NCBI RefSeq assembly: GCF_009649785.1
Contig: NZ_WJOK01000004.1
Coordinates: 1 to 64,000, forward strand
Length of the DNA stretch: 64,000 nt
Source of the DNA: Agrobacterium tumefaciens
GTDB taxonomy: Bacteria > Pseudomonadota > Alphaproteobacteria > Rhizobiales > Rhizobiaceae
Direction of reading: 5' to 3'
The translations under genes and the position numbers were made by a program. Shown one piece after another: positions 50,917 to 60,613 of the stretch. The notes beneath the pieces are model-generated. The model had not been told where the DNA came from, searched no databases, and saw only the letters and a list, made by a program, of their open reading frames with translations. Positions within the stretch are counted from its first letter, which is position 1. Each line of letters opens with the position of its first letter.

Positions 50917-51703
50917 GTCTGTTACCCTTGAATTCCCATCGTTACCGCTGTCCGAACTCGTCACCCCCCAAGACCTGCCGGCTGACGGAAACATGACCAA
51001 CAGGATCCATGCCTTACTTCGCAAACTGATTGTCGAGGTGAAGCTGCTCCCAGGGCGGGCGCTGTCGGAAAAGGAGATCGCGACACTGCTGCATGTCAGC
51101 AAAACGCCCGTCCGCGAGGCGATCATTCGCCTTTCCGAAGAAGGTTTCGTGACTGTCGTGCCGCAAGGTGGCACCTACATCTCGCCGATCGACGTTCAGC
51201 GGTACATGGAGGCCTGTTTCATCCGGTTCAAGCTGGAAGAAGGCGCTGTGATCGAGGCCACCAAGCGGCATTCGCTGGAAGACATCGCACGGCTGAAAAC
51301 CTGTCTGTCGCAGCAGCGCACTGCTGCCGCGGATGAGGAATTCACCAACTTTTTCCTGCTCGACGAGGAATTCCACCGCACGATCTTTTCGGCAGCTCGC
51401 CTTCCTGGAGCCTGGAGCGTGGTAAATCAGGCGAAAGGCGAAATGGACCGAATGCGACACCTGAAGCGCGTTTTTGCAGTCCGTCGCACCGAGAAGGTTA
51501 TCGAAGAGCACGAAGCAATCGTGAACTCAATCGAATCCGGCGATATCGAAGCGGCAAGAGAGGCCGTACAGCGCCACCTCGGATCACTCGAAACAAAAAT
51601 CGCAGAACTCTCCAAGAACCCGAAGATCTGGACCTTCATCGAGCAGGTCAACACGCGCGTCACGAGGAAGCGCGCTTCACGGGGGCAGAAGACGCCTGAC
51701 TGA
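50915..51703 (+). CDS. GntR-family regulator (FCD/FadR subfamily) of the alginate locus
   Basis: 262 residues. Winged helix at about 28-95 (ALLRKLIVEVKLLPGRALSEKEIATLL, then VSKTPVREAIIRLSEEGFVTVVPQGGTYI). The FCD effector domain (about 100-240) has metal-ligand-type residues in FLLDEEFHRTIF and IEEHEAIVNSIESGDIEAAREAVQRHL. It lies 30 bases before the ABC genes in the same direction. In Agrobacterium a GntR-type gene holds the same place before the alginate genes, as I recall. The inducer is probably DEH or KDG. Confidence 0.88.
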   Translation: MSVTLEFPSLPLSELVTPQDLPADGNMTNRIHALLRKLIVEVKLLPGRALSEKEIATLLHVSKTPVREAIIRLSEEGFVTVVPQGGTYISPIDVQRYMEACFIRFKLEEGAVIEATKRHSLEDIARLKTCLSQQRTAAADEEFTNFFLLDEEFHRTIFSAARLPGAWSVVNQAKGEMDRMRHLKRVFAVRRTEKVIEEHEAIVNSIESGDIEAAREAVQRHLGSLETKIAELSKNPKIWTFIEQVNTRVTRKRASRGQKTPD

Positions 51704-51733
51704 ACATTCAAGGCTTTTGAGGAGGGGCCTTTC

Positions 51734-52849
51734 ATGTCCGCAGTTCAAATCAACGACGTCGTCAAGCGCTATGGTGCCCTTGAAGTCGTCCACGGTATCA
51801 ATCTTTCCATACAGCCGCAGGAATTCGTTGTCCTCGTAGGTCCTTCGGGATGCGGAAAGTCCACCACGCTGCGCATGCTCGCCGGGCTGGAAGACATTTC
51901 GGACGGCACCGTTTCAATGGACGGCCGAGTGGTCAACAAGATCGCGCCCAAAGACCGCGATGTCGCGATGGTGTTTCAGAACTACGCGCTTTATCCGCAC
52001 CTGAGCGTGGCCGATAACATCGCTTTTGGCCTGCGAGTCAGGGGAGAAAAGCGAGCGGTTATCGACAAGGCGGTGGCAGAAGCTGCACAGATCCTCGGGC
52101 TCACCGAATATCTGGGCCGCAAGCCGGCAGATCTTTCCGGTGGCCAGCGCCAACGCGTCGCCATGGGTCGTGCCATCGTGCGCAGGCCGAAAATCTTCCT
52201 GTTCGACGAACCTCTCTCGAACCTCGACGCCAAGCTGCGCACCCACATGCGGGCCGAGATTAAACTGCTGCACAAGCGGATGAACGCCACCAGCATCTAC
52301 GTGACGCACGATCAGGTCGAGGCAATGACACTTGCGGACCGCATCGTCATCATGAATGGCGGCCATATCGAGCAGGTCGGTTCGCCGATGGAGGTTTTCC
52401 TCGAACCGGCCAACACGTTCGTCGCAAGTTTTATCGGCTCACCGCCCATGAACCTTCTGGACGGGACGATTGAAAAGCAGGATGGCACCGTAAAGGTCAA
52501 AATCACGGGTAGTGCCGGACAACGCTTCAGCGTCCCGGAAGCATTTGCGAAAAATGCGACGGAAGGACAGCAGGTCAAACTCGGCCTGCGACCCGAAATC
52601 ATGTCGGTAGAGACCGAAGACAGTCGTGAAAACCTCAATTGCAGCATCGACCTTGTGGAGCCCTTGGGCGCGGAGGCTCTGCTCCACGGCAGGGCTGATG
52701 GCCAGCCATTTATCGCCAAGGCGGAAACACTTTACGGCGATCATACTCTCAACGGCGTCACCCGACTTGGCATCGATACCACACGCATCCATGTCTTCGA
52801 TGCGGCAACCGGAAGGTCGCTGAAAACCCCAAGCGGGGCGCGACCATGA
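51734..52849 (+). CDS. Carbohydrate ABC transporter ATPase (UgpC/MsmK type)
   Basis: 371 residues. Walker [19 protein letters not shown], signature DLSGGQRQRVAMGRAI, Walker B IFLFDEPLSNLDAKLR and the switch His in YVTHDQVEAM are intact. The C-terminal regulatory OB domain (about 235-365, GLRPEIM) is present. It drives the two permeases that follow; its stop overlaps the first (ATGA). Gene order matches alginate importers that move oligomers to a cytoplasmic exolyase. Confidence 0.93.
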   Translation: MSAVQINDVVKRYGALEVVHGINLSIQPQEFVVLVGPSGCGKSTTLRMLAGLEDISDGTVSMDGRVVNKIAPKDRDVAMVFQNYALYPHLSVADNIAFGLRVRGEKRAVIDKAVAEAAQILGLTEYLGRKPADLSGGQRQRVAMGRAIVRRPKIFLFDEPLSNLDAKLRTHMRAEIKLLHKRMNATSIYVTHDQVEAMTLADRIVIMNGGHIEQVGSPMEVFLEPANTFVASFIGSPPMNLLDGTIEKQDGTVKVKITGSAGQRFSVPEAFAKNATEGQQVKLGLRPEIMSVETEDSRENLNCSIDLVEPLGAEALLHGRADGQPFIAKAETLYGDHTLNGVTRLGIDTTRIHVFDAATGRSLKTPSGARP

Positions 52850-53775
52850 AAAAGGGTTTTCAGGAACGCCTTCACGATCTCCAGGAAGATGTTCGCCGCG
52901 ACTGGCAGCTCTACCTACTTCTCGCTCCGATGATTATCTGGTTCGCCGTCTTTCTCTATAAGCCTATGTACGGGCTGGTCATCGCGTTTCAGGACTTCTC
53001 GATTTTTCGCGGCATTGCAAAGAGCCCGTGGGTCGGTTTTGAAAACTTCGCGGAGCTCTTTCACAATGACATGTTCATCCGCGCCTTCTGGAACACCCTA
53101 AAAATCAGCGCTCTCGGCCTGATCTTCGCGTTTCCAGTACCGATCATCCTGGCCTTGATGTTCAACGAGGTTCAAAACAGCGTTGCCCGAAGCTGGGCCC
53201 AGACGATCGTTTACCTGCCGCATTTCATTTCGGTGGTGATCGTGGCCGGCATCGTCATCAATTTCCTGTCGCCGTCGATAGGCATCGTCAATCTTCTGCT
53301 GAAAGGCCTTGGATTCGAGCCGATATACTTCCTGACCCAGCCGGAATGGTTTCGTCCAATTTATATCGGCTCGTCGGTCTGGAAGGAAGCGGGCTTCGAA
53401 TCCATCGTCTATCTCGCCGCCATCGCTGGCGTGAGCCCGACGCTTTATGAATCCGCCCGGGTGGACGGGGCATCGCGCTGGCAGATGATGTGGCGGATCA
53501 CCCTGCCCTGCATCCTGCCGACAATCGTGATCATGCTGATCATCCGCATCGGCAATCTGGTCGAGGTCGGGTTCGAATATATCATTCTGCTCTATCGGCC
53601 ATCCACCTATGAAACGGCAGATGTCGTTTCCACCTTCATTTACCGCACCGGCTTGCAGGGTACCCAATACGATCTCGCGACGGCCGCCGGACTGTTCAAT
53701 GCGGTTATCGCTTTCGTCCTCGTCTATTCGGCAAATCGCATCAGCCGAAAAGTCTCGTCGACATCGCTTTGGTGA
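52846..53775 (+). CDS. Sugar ABC transporter permease (LplB/AlgM1-like)
   Basis: 309 residues with six helices. DWQLYLLLAPMIIWFAVFLYKPMYGLVIAFQDFS is the hallmark of the LplB branch, and the coupling segment is SPTLYESARVDGASRWQMMWRITLPCILPTI. This branch includes the permeases for large oligosaccharides, including alginate in Sphingomonas. It forms the channel with the LplC-type protein 11 bases downstream. Confidence 0.92.
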   Translation: MKKGFQERLHDLQEDVRRDWQLYLLLAPMIIWFAVFLYKPMYGLVIAFQDFSIFRGIAKSPWVGFENFAELFHNDMFIRAFWNTLKISALGLIFAFPVPIILALMFNEVQNSVARSWAQTIVYLPHFISVVIVAGIVINFLSPSIGIVNLLLKGLGFEPIYFLTQPEWFRPIYIGSSVWKEAGFESIVYLAAIAGVSPTLYESARVDGASRWQMMWRITLPCILPTIVIMLIIRIGNLVEVGFEYIILLYRPSTYETADVVSTFIYRTGLQGTQYDLATAAGLFNAVIAFVLVYSANRISRKVSSTSLW

Positions 53776-53786
53776 GGAGCTGAAAG

Positions 53787-54668
53787 ATGGCAAACTTCAA
53801 TCTATATTCCCGCGGCGACAGGATTTTTGGCTGGGCAAATGCCATTCTTCTGGGTCTGTTCGTTCTGTCGACGCTTTATCCCTTCATCTATGTGCTGTCG
53901 GTCTCGCTATCTTCTGGGGCCGCCGTCACGGCTGGCCGTGTCACGCTATGGCCGGTTGATGTGACCCTTGCCGCTTACGACAGGGTATTGTCGGACAAGA
54001 TGTTCTGGGTCGCCTATGGCAACACGTTCATCTACACCTTCGGCGGCACGCTGATGAGCCTGCTGATCATGATCCCCGGAGCCTACGCCCTTTCGCGCAA
54101 ACGCCTGCGCGGCCGCACTTTCTTCAACATCGCCATCGCTTTTACGCTGTGGTTCAACGCCGGCATGATCCCCTTCTTTCTGAACATGCGCGATCTTGGA
54201 CTTCTCGACAGCCGCTTCGGCATCATCCTCGGATTTGCGGCAAACGCCTTCAACGTCATTCTACTGCGCAACTTCTTCGAAGCGGTGCCAAAGTCCTTCG
54301 AAGAAGCCGCCAAAATGGACGGCGCAAGCGAGTTGCAGCTGCTGTGGAAGGTGTTCATTCCGCTTTCCAAGCCAGCAATCGTCACCGTTGCGCTGTTCTG
54401 CGTCGTTTCGCGGTGGAACGGTTACTTCTGGGCGATGGTCTTGCTGCGCGGCGAGGAGAAGATCCCGCTTCAGGTCTATCTGAAGCGCGTGATCGTCGAT
54501 CTTAACTCGAATGACGAATTCGCATCGAGTCTGCTCACCGCCCACTATTCGTTCGAGACGGTAACATCCGCGATCATGATCGCTTCCATCATTCCCGTCC
54601 TCATCATTTACCCCTACGCGCAGAAGTATTTCACCAAAGGAATTCTGCTGGGCGGAGTCAAAGAGTAG
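53787..54668 (+). CDS. Sugar ABC transporter permease (LplC/AlgM2-like)
   Basis: 293 residues. TLYPFIYVLSVSLSSG, GTLMSLLIMIPGAYALSRKRL and the coupling segment KSFEEAAKMDGASELQLLWKVFIPLSKPAI are typical of the LplC/YtcP group that pairs with LplB. The end KYFTKGILLGGVKE is also characteristic. Start follows TGAGGAGCTGAAAG. Confidence 0.92.
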   Translation: MANFNLYSRGDRIFGWANAILLGLFVLSTLYPFIYVLSVSLSSGAAVTAGRVTLWPVDVTLAAYDRVLSDKMFWVAYGNTFIYTFGGTLMSLLIMIPGAYALSRKRLRGRTFFNIAIAFTLWFNAGMIPFFLNMRDLGLLDSRFGIILGFAANAFNVILLRNFFEAVPKSFEEAAKMDGASELQLLWKVFIPLSKPAIVTVALFCVVSRWNGYFWAMVLLRGEEKIPLQVYLKRVIVDLNSNDEFASSLLTAHYSFETVTSAIMIASIIPVLIIYPYAQKYFTKGILLGGVKE

Positions 54669-54689
54669 CAGCACAAGGGAGGAGAACCT

Positions 54690-56258
54690 GTGAGAGCACT
54701 ACGAAAAGGCACGCCCCTACTGGCGTTGATGACAGCCGCAACCCTGGCCTTACCGGCATCGGCGCAGGATTCAGGGAAAATTTCCAAGGATCCGCTGGAG
54801 CTTACGATCCACTTCCACTTCCGTGACAAATACGTCTACTCGGAAAAATGGCCGGTGGAGCAAAAGGCCGCCGAGATCACCAACATTCATGTCCGCAACG
54901 TGGCGTCGCTGGCGACCACCAGCAGCCGCGATGCATTCAACCTTCTGATCGCCTCGGGCAACCTTCCCGACATCGTCGGCGGCGACGCCACGGGCGGGCT
55001 GAAGGAAGACTTCATTCGCTACGGGTTGGAGGGCGCATTCATTCCACTCGATGACCTGATCGAGGAAAACGCCCCCAATCTCAAGGCATTCTTCGACAGC
55101 CACAAGGAAATCCGTAACGCCATCTCCGGACCGGACGGCAAGCTCTATTTCATCCCTTACGTCCCTGATGGCAAGTTCTCGCGCGGTTGGTTCATCCGCC
55201 AGGATTGGCTCGACAAGCTTGGGCTGAAGCAGCCGGAAACACCGGATGAGGTCTACGAAGTTCTAAAAGCCTTCCGTGACAAGGACCCGAACGGCAACGG
55301 TCTCAAGGACGAAGTTCCCTACTTTGCCCGTGAGGAAATCGATGCAGTCCGCCTTATCAATCTGTGGGATGCGCGCGTGTCCGGATCCGAGCGTTATGGC
55401 GACTTTGCCGTTTATGACGGACAACTTCGTCATCCCTGGGCGGAGGAAAACTACAAGACCGGGATTTCCAACGTGGCCAAATGGTACAAGGAAGGCCTGA
55501 TCGACAAGGAGATTTTCACCCGCGGTGCTCGCTCGCGTGAATATCTGCTGGGCAACAATCTCGGCGGCATGACGCATGACTGGTTCGCCAGCACCTCGAC
55601 CTACAACGACGCCCTGTCGCCAAAGATCAACGGTTTCGCGCTAAAGCCGATGCTGCCGCCAAAGACGGTCGCGGGCCAACGGTTTGAGGATTCCCGTCGG
55701 CTGCGTGTCCAGCCCGTCGGCTGGGCTATTTCGGCGACCAACGAACACCCGGTCGAAACAATCAAGTATTTCGATTTCTGGTTCTCTCAACAGGGGCGCA
55801 TCCTGTCGAATTTCGGCGTCGAGGGCCTGACCTACGAGATGGTCGATGGCAAGCCGCAATTCAAGAAGGAAATCCTCGACAACAAGGACCCGGTGAATGC
55901 CCAGTTGTGGGCGGTCGGTGCGGCGATCCCGCGCGGATACTGGATGGACTACGAATATGAGCGCCAGTGGACAAACAAGATCGCGCTTGAAGGCATCGAT
56001 ATGTACGACAAGTGCAACTGCCTCAAGGATGAGTTCATGGGCGTTTCCCTGAACGCAGAGGAAAAGGCGACATTCGACCGCTACTGGCCGAGCATCCTCA
56101 CCTACATGACCGAGATGCAGCAGACCTGGATACTGGGTGCCCAGGACGTCGATGCCGGCTGGGATGCCTACAAGAAGCGCCTCACGGCCCTCGGTTACGA
56201 CGAGGTCATCGAGATGATGCAATCGGCCTATGACCGCCAGTACAAGGCCGCACAATAA
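54690..56258 (+). CDS. Extracellular oligosaccharide-binding protein (LplA/AlgQ-like)
   Basis: 522 residues from a GTG at 54690 (GGGAGGAGAACCT upstream). Signal peptide ends near LPASAQD (residue 25). DPNGNGLKDEVPYF (around 190) resembles the EF-hand-like Ca-binding loop of AlgQ1/AlgQ2 and LplA proteins. It should deliver alginate oligomers to the permeases. As I recall, the equivalent Agrobacterium protein lies directly before the lyase, as here. A strong hairpin with a pyrimidine-rich tail follows the stop. Confidence 0.9.
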   Translation: MRALRKGTPLLALMTAATLALPASAQDSGKISKDPLELTIHFHFRDKYVYSEKWPVEQKAAEITNIHVRNVASLATTSSRDAFNLLIASGNLPDIVGGDATGGLKEDFIRYGLEGAFIPLDDLIEENAPNLKAFFDSHKEIRNAISGPDGKLYFIPYVPDGKFSRGWFIRQDWLDKLGLKQPETPDEVYEVLKAFRDKDPNGNGLKDEVPYFAREEIDAVRLINLWDARVSGSERYGDFAVYDGQLRHPWAEENYKTGISNVAKWYKEGLIDKEIFTRGARSREYLLGNNLGGMTHDWFASTSTYNDALSPKINGFALKPMLPPKTVAGQRFEDSRRLRVQPVGWAISATNEHPVETIKYFDFWFSQQGRILSNFGVEGLTYEMVDGKPQFKKEILDNKDPVNAQLWAVGAAIPRGYWMDYEYERQWTNKIALEGIDMYDKCNCLKDEFMGVSLNAEEKATFDRYWPSILTYMTEMQQTWILGAQDVDAGWDAYKKRLTALGYDEVIEMMQSAYDRQYKAAQ

Positions 56259-56270
56259 ACCTTCGACCGT

Positions 56271-56294
56271 GATGGCGGCTTTGTCGCCGCCATC
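56271..56294 (+). terminator. Intercistronic terminator-like hairpin in the alginate operon
   Basis: GATGGCGGC (56271-56279) and GCCGCCATC (56286-56294) form a perfect 9-base stem with a TTTGTC loop, followed by CTTTCCCTTCTGTTTT. It is probably a partial terminator: some transcripts stop after the binding protein and some continue into the lyase. Confidence 0.65.
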
Positions 56295-56328
56295 CTTTCC
56301 CTTCTGTTTTCATAGGAGTTAGAGCGCA

Positions 56329-58659
56329 ATGTGTCCCTCTGCCCCGGCCATCTCCCGACAGACACTTCTCGATGAACCCCGGCCGGGTTCATTGACCATT
56401 GGCTACGAGCCGAGCGAAGAAGTACCGCCGACGGAGAACCCTCCGCGCTTTTCATGGCTGCCCGACATCGACGACGGTGCGCGCTACGTATTGCGGATTT
56501 CGTCCGATCCCGGTTTTGCAGACAAAAAGACGCTCGTCTTTGAGGATCTCGCGTGGAATTTCTTCACGCCGGACGAAGCCCTTCCGGAAGGCCGCTATCA
56601 CTGGTGTTACGCGTTGTGGGGCCAGACGTCCGCGACGCCGAATTCCAACTGGAGTACCGTGCGCAGCTTCGAGATCGGCGCTTCGCTGCCGAAAACGCCG
56701 CTACCCGGCAGGAAGGCGCGTCATGCAGCCGCGCATGCCAGCCATCCACGGCTCTGGCTCAATCCGGAAAAGTTGCGCTGCTTCTCGGAGGCGGTGGCAA
56801 AGGACCCCAATCATTGCAGCTGGTCCGAGTTCTACGAGAAATCGGTAAAACCCTGGCTTGAGCGGCCGGTCATACAGGAACCTCAGCCTTATCCCAACAA
56901 TATGCGCGTCGCAGGACTCTGGCGACAGATGTATATCGACTGCCAGGAAGTGATCTATGCGATCCGGCACCTGGCTATTGCCGGTCGGGTGCTCGGACGC
57001 GACGAACTACTCGATGCGTCGCGCAAGTGGCTGCTGGCAGTCGCTGGCTGGGATCCGAAAGGCGCGACCTCCCGGGCCTATAATGACGAGGCGGGGTTCC
57101 GTGTCGTCGTGGCACTCGCCTGGGGCTATGACTGGCTATGCGATTATCTGAGCGAAGACGAGCGCGAGACCGTCCGCTCGGTTCTTCTTGAACGAACGCG
57201 GGAGGTCGCCGACCATGTTATTGCCCATGCCCGCATCCACGTGTTTCCCTATGACAGCCATGCCGTACGTTCGCTTTCGGCAGTATTGACGCCGGCCTGT
57301 ATCGCACTTCAGGGCGAAAGCGATGAGGCGGGCGAATGGCTCGATTATACCGTTGAATTCCTCGCCACCCTCTATTCTCCCTGGGCTGGAACTGACGGTG
57401 GCTGGGCGGAAGGGCCACATTACTGGATGACCGGCATGGCTTATCTCATAGAGGCCGCCAATCTGGTCCGCTCCTATATCGGTTACGATCTTTATCAGCG
57501 GCCATTTTTCCAGAATACGGGGCGCTTCCCGCTTTATACCAAGGCGCCGGGAACCCGTCGCGCCAATTTTGGCGACGACTCCACGCTTGGCGATCTTCCC
57601 GGCCTGAAACTGGGTTACAATGTTCGGCAATTTGCCGGCGTTACCGGCAACGGCCATTACCAATGGTATTTCGATCACATCAAGGCCGATGCGACGGGCA
57701 CAGAAATGGCCTTCTACAATTACGGCTGGTGGGACCTGAACTTCGATGATCTCGTCTATCGTCACGACTATCAGCAGGTGGAAGCAGTCTCGCCTGCAGA
57801 CTTGCCGGCACTCGCTGTTTTCGATGATATCGGTTGGGCGACCATCCAGCAACATATGGAAGACCCGGAACGGCATCTGCAATTCGTCTTCAAATCCAGT
57901 CCCTACGGTTCGCTAAGCCACAGCCATGGCGACCAGAATGCCTTTGTCCTCTATGCCTACGGTGAGGATCTGGCGATCCAGTCCGGCTATTACGTGGCGT
58001 TCAACTCGCAGATGCATCTGAACTGGCGCCGTCAGACACGGTCGAAGAACGCCGTCCTGATCGGCGGCAAGGGACAATATGCGGAAAAGGACAAGGCACT
58101 CGCGCGTCGTGCCGCCGGCCGTATCGTATCGGTTGAGGAAAATCCGGGACATATCCGGATCCTTGGAGATGCGACGTCTGCCTATCAGGTCGCGAACCCG
58201 CTGGTTATGAAAGCGCAGCGCGAAATGCACTTCGTCAACGACAGCTATTTCGTGATTGTCGATGAGGTGGAGTGCTCCGAGCCCCAGGAACTGCAATGGC
58301 TTTGCCATACCACAGGGGCACCGCAGACCGGCAAGTCGAGCTTTCGCTACAATGGCCAAAAGGCGGGCTTTTACGGCCAGTTTGTCTTCTCGTCAGCCGG
58401 CACACCGCAGATCGCGGCCGTCGAAGGTTTTCCCGACATTGATCCCAAGGAGTTCGAGGGTCTTGATATCCACCATCACGTCTGCGCCACGGTTCCGGCA
58501 GCAACTCGGCATCGGCTGGTCACCCTTCTGGTGCCTTACAGTTTAAAGGAGCCGAAGCGCATCTTCAGCTTCATAGACGATCAGGGTTTTTCGACCGACA
58601 TCTATTTCAGCGACGTCGACGACCAGCGTTTCAAGCTCTCCCTTCCCAAGCAATTCTAA
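56329..58659 (+). CDS. Exotype alginate lyase, polysaccharide lyase family 15
   Basis: 776 residues, no signal peptide, so cytoplasmic. The plan is an N-terminal beta domain (about 1-130), an alpha/alpha barrel (about 135-480) and a heparinase II/III-like beta-sandwich (about 490-776). R199 (GLWRQ), H311 (YDSHAVRS), Y365 (EGPHYWM) and H531 (SLSHSHGDQNA) sit at exactly the residue numbers I recall for the active site of Agrobacterium Atu3025, which also has 776 residues. It removes terminal unsaturated uronates from alginate oligomers and polymer, giving the 4-deoxy keto-uronate DEH. The binding protein and importer lie upstream and the DEH reductase candidate directly downstream. Confidence 0.93.
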   Translation: MCPSAPAISRQTLLDEPRPGSLTIGYEPSEEVPPTENPPRFSWLPDIDDGARYVLRISSDPGFADKKTLVFEDLAWNFFTPDEALPEGRYHWCYALWGQTSATPNSNWSTVRSFEIGASLPKTPLPGRKARHAAAHASHPRLWLNPEKLRCFSEAVAKDPNHCSWSEFYEKSVKPWLERPVIQEPQPYPNNMRVAGLWRQMYIDCQEVIYAIRHLAIAGRVLGRDELLDASRKWLLAVAGWDPKGATSRAYNDEAGFRVVVALAWGYDWLCDYLSEDERETVRSVLLERTREVADHVIAHARIHVFPYDSHAVRSLSAVLTPACIALQGESDEAGEWLDYTVEFLATLYSPWAGTDGGWAEGPHYWMTGMAYLIEAANLVRSYIGYDLYQRPFFQNTGRFPLYTKAPGTRRANFGDDSTLGDLPGLKLGYNVRQFAGVTGNGHYQWYFDHIKADATGTEMAFYNYGWWDLNFDDLVYRHDYQQVEAVSPADLPALAVFDDIGWATIQQHMEDPERHLQFVFKSSPYGSLSHSHGDQNAFVLYAYGEDLAIQSGYYVAFNSQMHLNWRRQTRSKNAVLIGGKGQYAEKDKALARRAAGRIVSVEENPGHIRILGDATSAYQVANPLVMKAQREMHFVNDSYFVIVDEVECSEPQELQWLCHTTGAPQTGKSSFRYNGQKAGFYGQFVFSSAGTPQIAAVEGFPDIDPKEFEGLDIHHHVCATVPAATRHRLVTLLVPYSLKEPKRIFSFIDDQGFSTDIYFSDVDDQRFKLSLPKQF

Positions 58660-58677
58660 CCATACGAGGTTCTTCAA

Positions 58678-59427
58678 ATGCAGCGTTTTACCAACATGAC
58701 CGTTGTTGTAGCCGGCGCCGGCCGGGATATCGGCCGGGCATGCGCCATTCGTTTTGCGCAGGAAGGCGCCAATGTCGTCCTCACCTACAATGGAGCCGCT
58801 GAAGGTGCGGCCACGGCTGTTGCCGAAATCGAAAAGCTTGGCCGTTCGGCTCTGGCGATCAAGGCAGACCTGACAAACGCAAGCGAAGTAGAGGCTGCCA
58901 TTTCTGCTGCCGCAGACAAATTCGGTGAGATCCATGGCCTCGTCCATGTTGCGGGTGGGCTTATCGCCCGCAAGACAATCGCTGACATGGACGAAGCCTT
59001 CTGGCATCAGGTCCTCGACGTCAACCTGACGTCGCTGTTCCTGACAGCCAAGGCCGCACTGCCCAAAATGGCAAAGGGCGGCGCGATCGTAACCTTCTCG
59101 TCGCAGGCGGGCCGTGACGGCGGTGGGCCGGGCGCGCTCGCCTATGCCACTTCCAAGGGTGCCGTGATGACCTTTACCCGAGGACTTGCCAAGGAAGTTG
59201 GCCCGAATATTCGCGTCAATGCCGTCTGCCCCGGCATGATCTCCACCACCTTCCACGACACCTTCACCAAACCCGAAGTGCGTGAAAGGGTAGCAGGCGC
59301 CACATCGCTGAAGCGCGAAGGCTCAAGCGAAGACGTTGCCGGTCTGGTGGCGTTTCTTGCGTCCGACGATGCCGCTTATATCACCGGCGCCTGCTACGAC
59401 ATCAATGGCGGCGTCCTGTTCTCCTGA
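58678..59427 (+). CDS. SDR, probable DEH reductase of alginate catabolism
   Basis: 249 residues. The cofactor loop [10 protein letters not shown] (12-21) has Asp in place of the usual third Gly. S141/S142 (TFSSQAG), Y156 and K160 (LAYATSKGA) form the catalytic set, and the end is DINGGVLFS. It lies 18 bases after the lyase. The gene after the PL15 lyase in Agrobacterium is, as I recall, a NAD(P)H-dependent reductase converting DEH to 2-keto-3-deoxygluconate, so this function is assigned mainly by position. KDG kinase and aldolase are not in the window. Confidence 0.8.
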   Translation: MQRFTNMTVVVAGAGRDIGRACAIRFAQEGANVVLTYNGAAEGAATAVAEIEKLGRSALAIKADLTNASEVEAAISAAADKFGEIHGLVHVAGGLIARKTIADMDEAFWHQVLDVNLTSLFLTAKAALPKMAKGGAIVTFSSQAGRDGGGPGALAYATSKGAVMTFTRGLAKEVGPNIRVNAVCPGMISTTFHDTFTKPEVRERVAGATSLKREGSSEDVAGLVAFLASDDAAYITGACYDINGGVLFS

Positions 59428-59443
59428 TATCCGGTAAAAAACC

Positions 59444-60613
59444 ATGTCCGTATCGTTACCAAGGGCGAGCCGGATTGCCGTTCTCGGCACTTCGCTCGTC
59501 CAACAGAACCATATTGGCGACGCGTCCTCGCTGGCCACATCGGCCCGCGGCTGGATGAGTTGGGCCGAGGTATTGTCGCATGGCAGGCTTTGCTGCCCTG
59601 TCCACCATGATCCATCAGCACCAACAGGCTGGGAACCGAGCAATCGACCGGGCGTCAGCCGGTTCTTTTCCGGCCTCAATTTCGGAGTTTCCGGCCAGAA
59701 GGCAATCGAGATCGAACGGCGGCTACCGCGACTGCTGCAATCGGATTTCGATCTGGTCATCGTCGATGCCGGCACCAACGACATGATGGTGGAAACACGC
59801 CAGACGATTGCCGATACACGGGCGCGGATCGTTTCGGCTCTGCTCGACGCAGGCAAAACCGTCATCCTGCTCCCGATCCTCGCCCGTGGCACCGGGAAAT
59901 GGCCGGCAGGCGGTGCAGAGCGGGCAAAAGCGCACTGGATCAACCGGCAGAGCATCGAATTTGCCGCAGATAATGCCAATTGCCATGTCTTCGACTGGAA
60001 CTCGGCATGGGTCGATCCCGAAAGTGAATTCGGCGAGCCTCACCCCGGCTATTCCGACGACGGCACCCATTTTGCGGTGACAGGCGCTTTTGCCGTAGGA
60101 AAGCTGCTTGCCACCTATCTGGAGGCGATCGTGCCGCGCGCGCCGGCCCGTATCCTGGCGACAGACGATCGTTTTGACCCGGTGAACAATCCAGCAGGCA
60201 ATCTGGCATCTGATTTTTCAGCCCTGACATTCACGGAAACAGGTGAACAAAGCCACCGTCTCGGCGGGCGGCTTGTCCATCCGGGCACAGGCTTATGGGT
60301 GGAGGCCATATGCGATGTTGATGTGCCGGCGCATAGCGACGTACTCGGAATATCGCTGCGTCTGAAAGATGCTGCAGCCGAAGGACAGGAGGCGGTAGCA
60401 CTTGCGCCTTTCCCTGCCGAAGACGGCACATTTTTTCCTTTCCCTGCCACCCAATGGACAGGGGCGCTCAGAACTCCTCCCCTGAAACTCAGGCCAGGTG
60501 AAGCCCCTCCCGAAGTTTTTCTCGATGTGATCCTGCGGCCCGGTTCTCAACCGATCGAAATCGACGTCAACCGCATCGAGGTTCGACCTGTTTCAAGTCC
60601 GGTACGCCGATGA
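59444..60613 (+). CDS. SGNH/GDSL-family esterase with C-terminal beta domain
   Basis: 389 residues, no signal peptide. Block I is VLGTSLVQ with nucleophile S17. Block II glycine is in NFGVSGQKAIEI, block III is DAGTNDMM with N112, and block V is DDGTHF with D206 and H209. So the SGNH set is complete. Residues about 235-389 form a beta-rich domain that may bind carbohydrate. Relatives remove acetyl groups from polysaccharides. Placed 16 bases after the DEH reductase, it may deacetylate O-acetylated alginate oligomers; this is inference. Confidence 0.75.
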   Translation: MSVSLPRASRIAVLGTSLVQQNHIGDASSLATSARGWMSWAEVLSHGRLCCPVHHDPSAPTGWEPSNRPGVSRFFSGLNFGVSGQKAIEIERRLPRLLQSDFDLVIVDAGTNDMMVETRQTIADTRARIVSALLDAGKTVILLPILARGTGKWPAGGAERAKAHWINRQSIEFAADNANCHVFDWNSAWVDPESEFGEPHPGYSDDGTHFAVTGAFAVGKLLATYLEAIVPRAPARILATDDRFDPVNNPAGNLASDFSALTFTETGEQSHRLGGRLVHPGTGLWVEAICDVDVPAHSDVLGISLRLKDAAAEGQEAVALAPFPAEDGTFFPFPATQWTGALRTPPLKLRPGEAPPEVFLDVILRPGSQPIEIDVNRIEVRPVSSPVRR

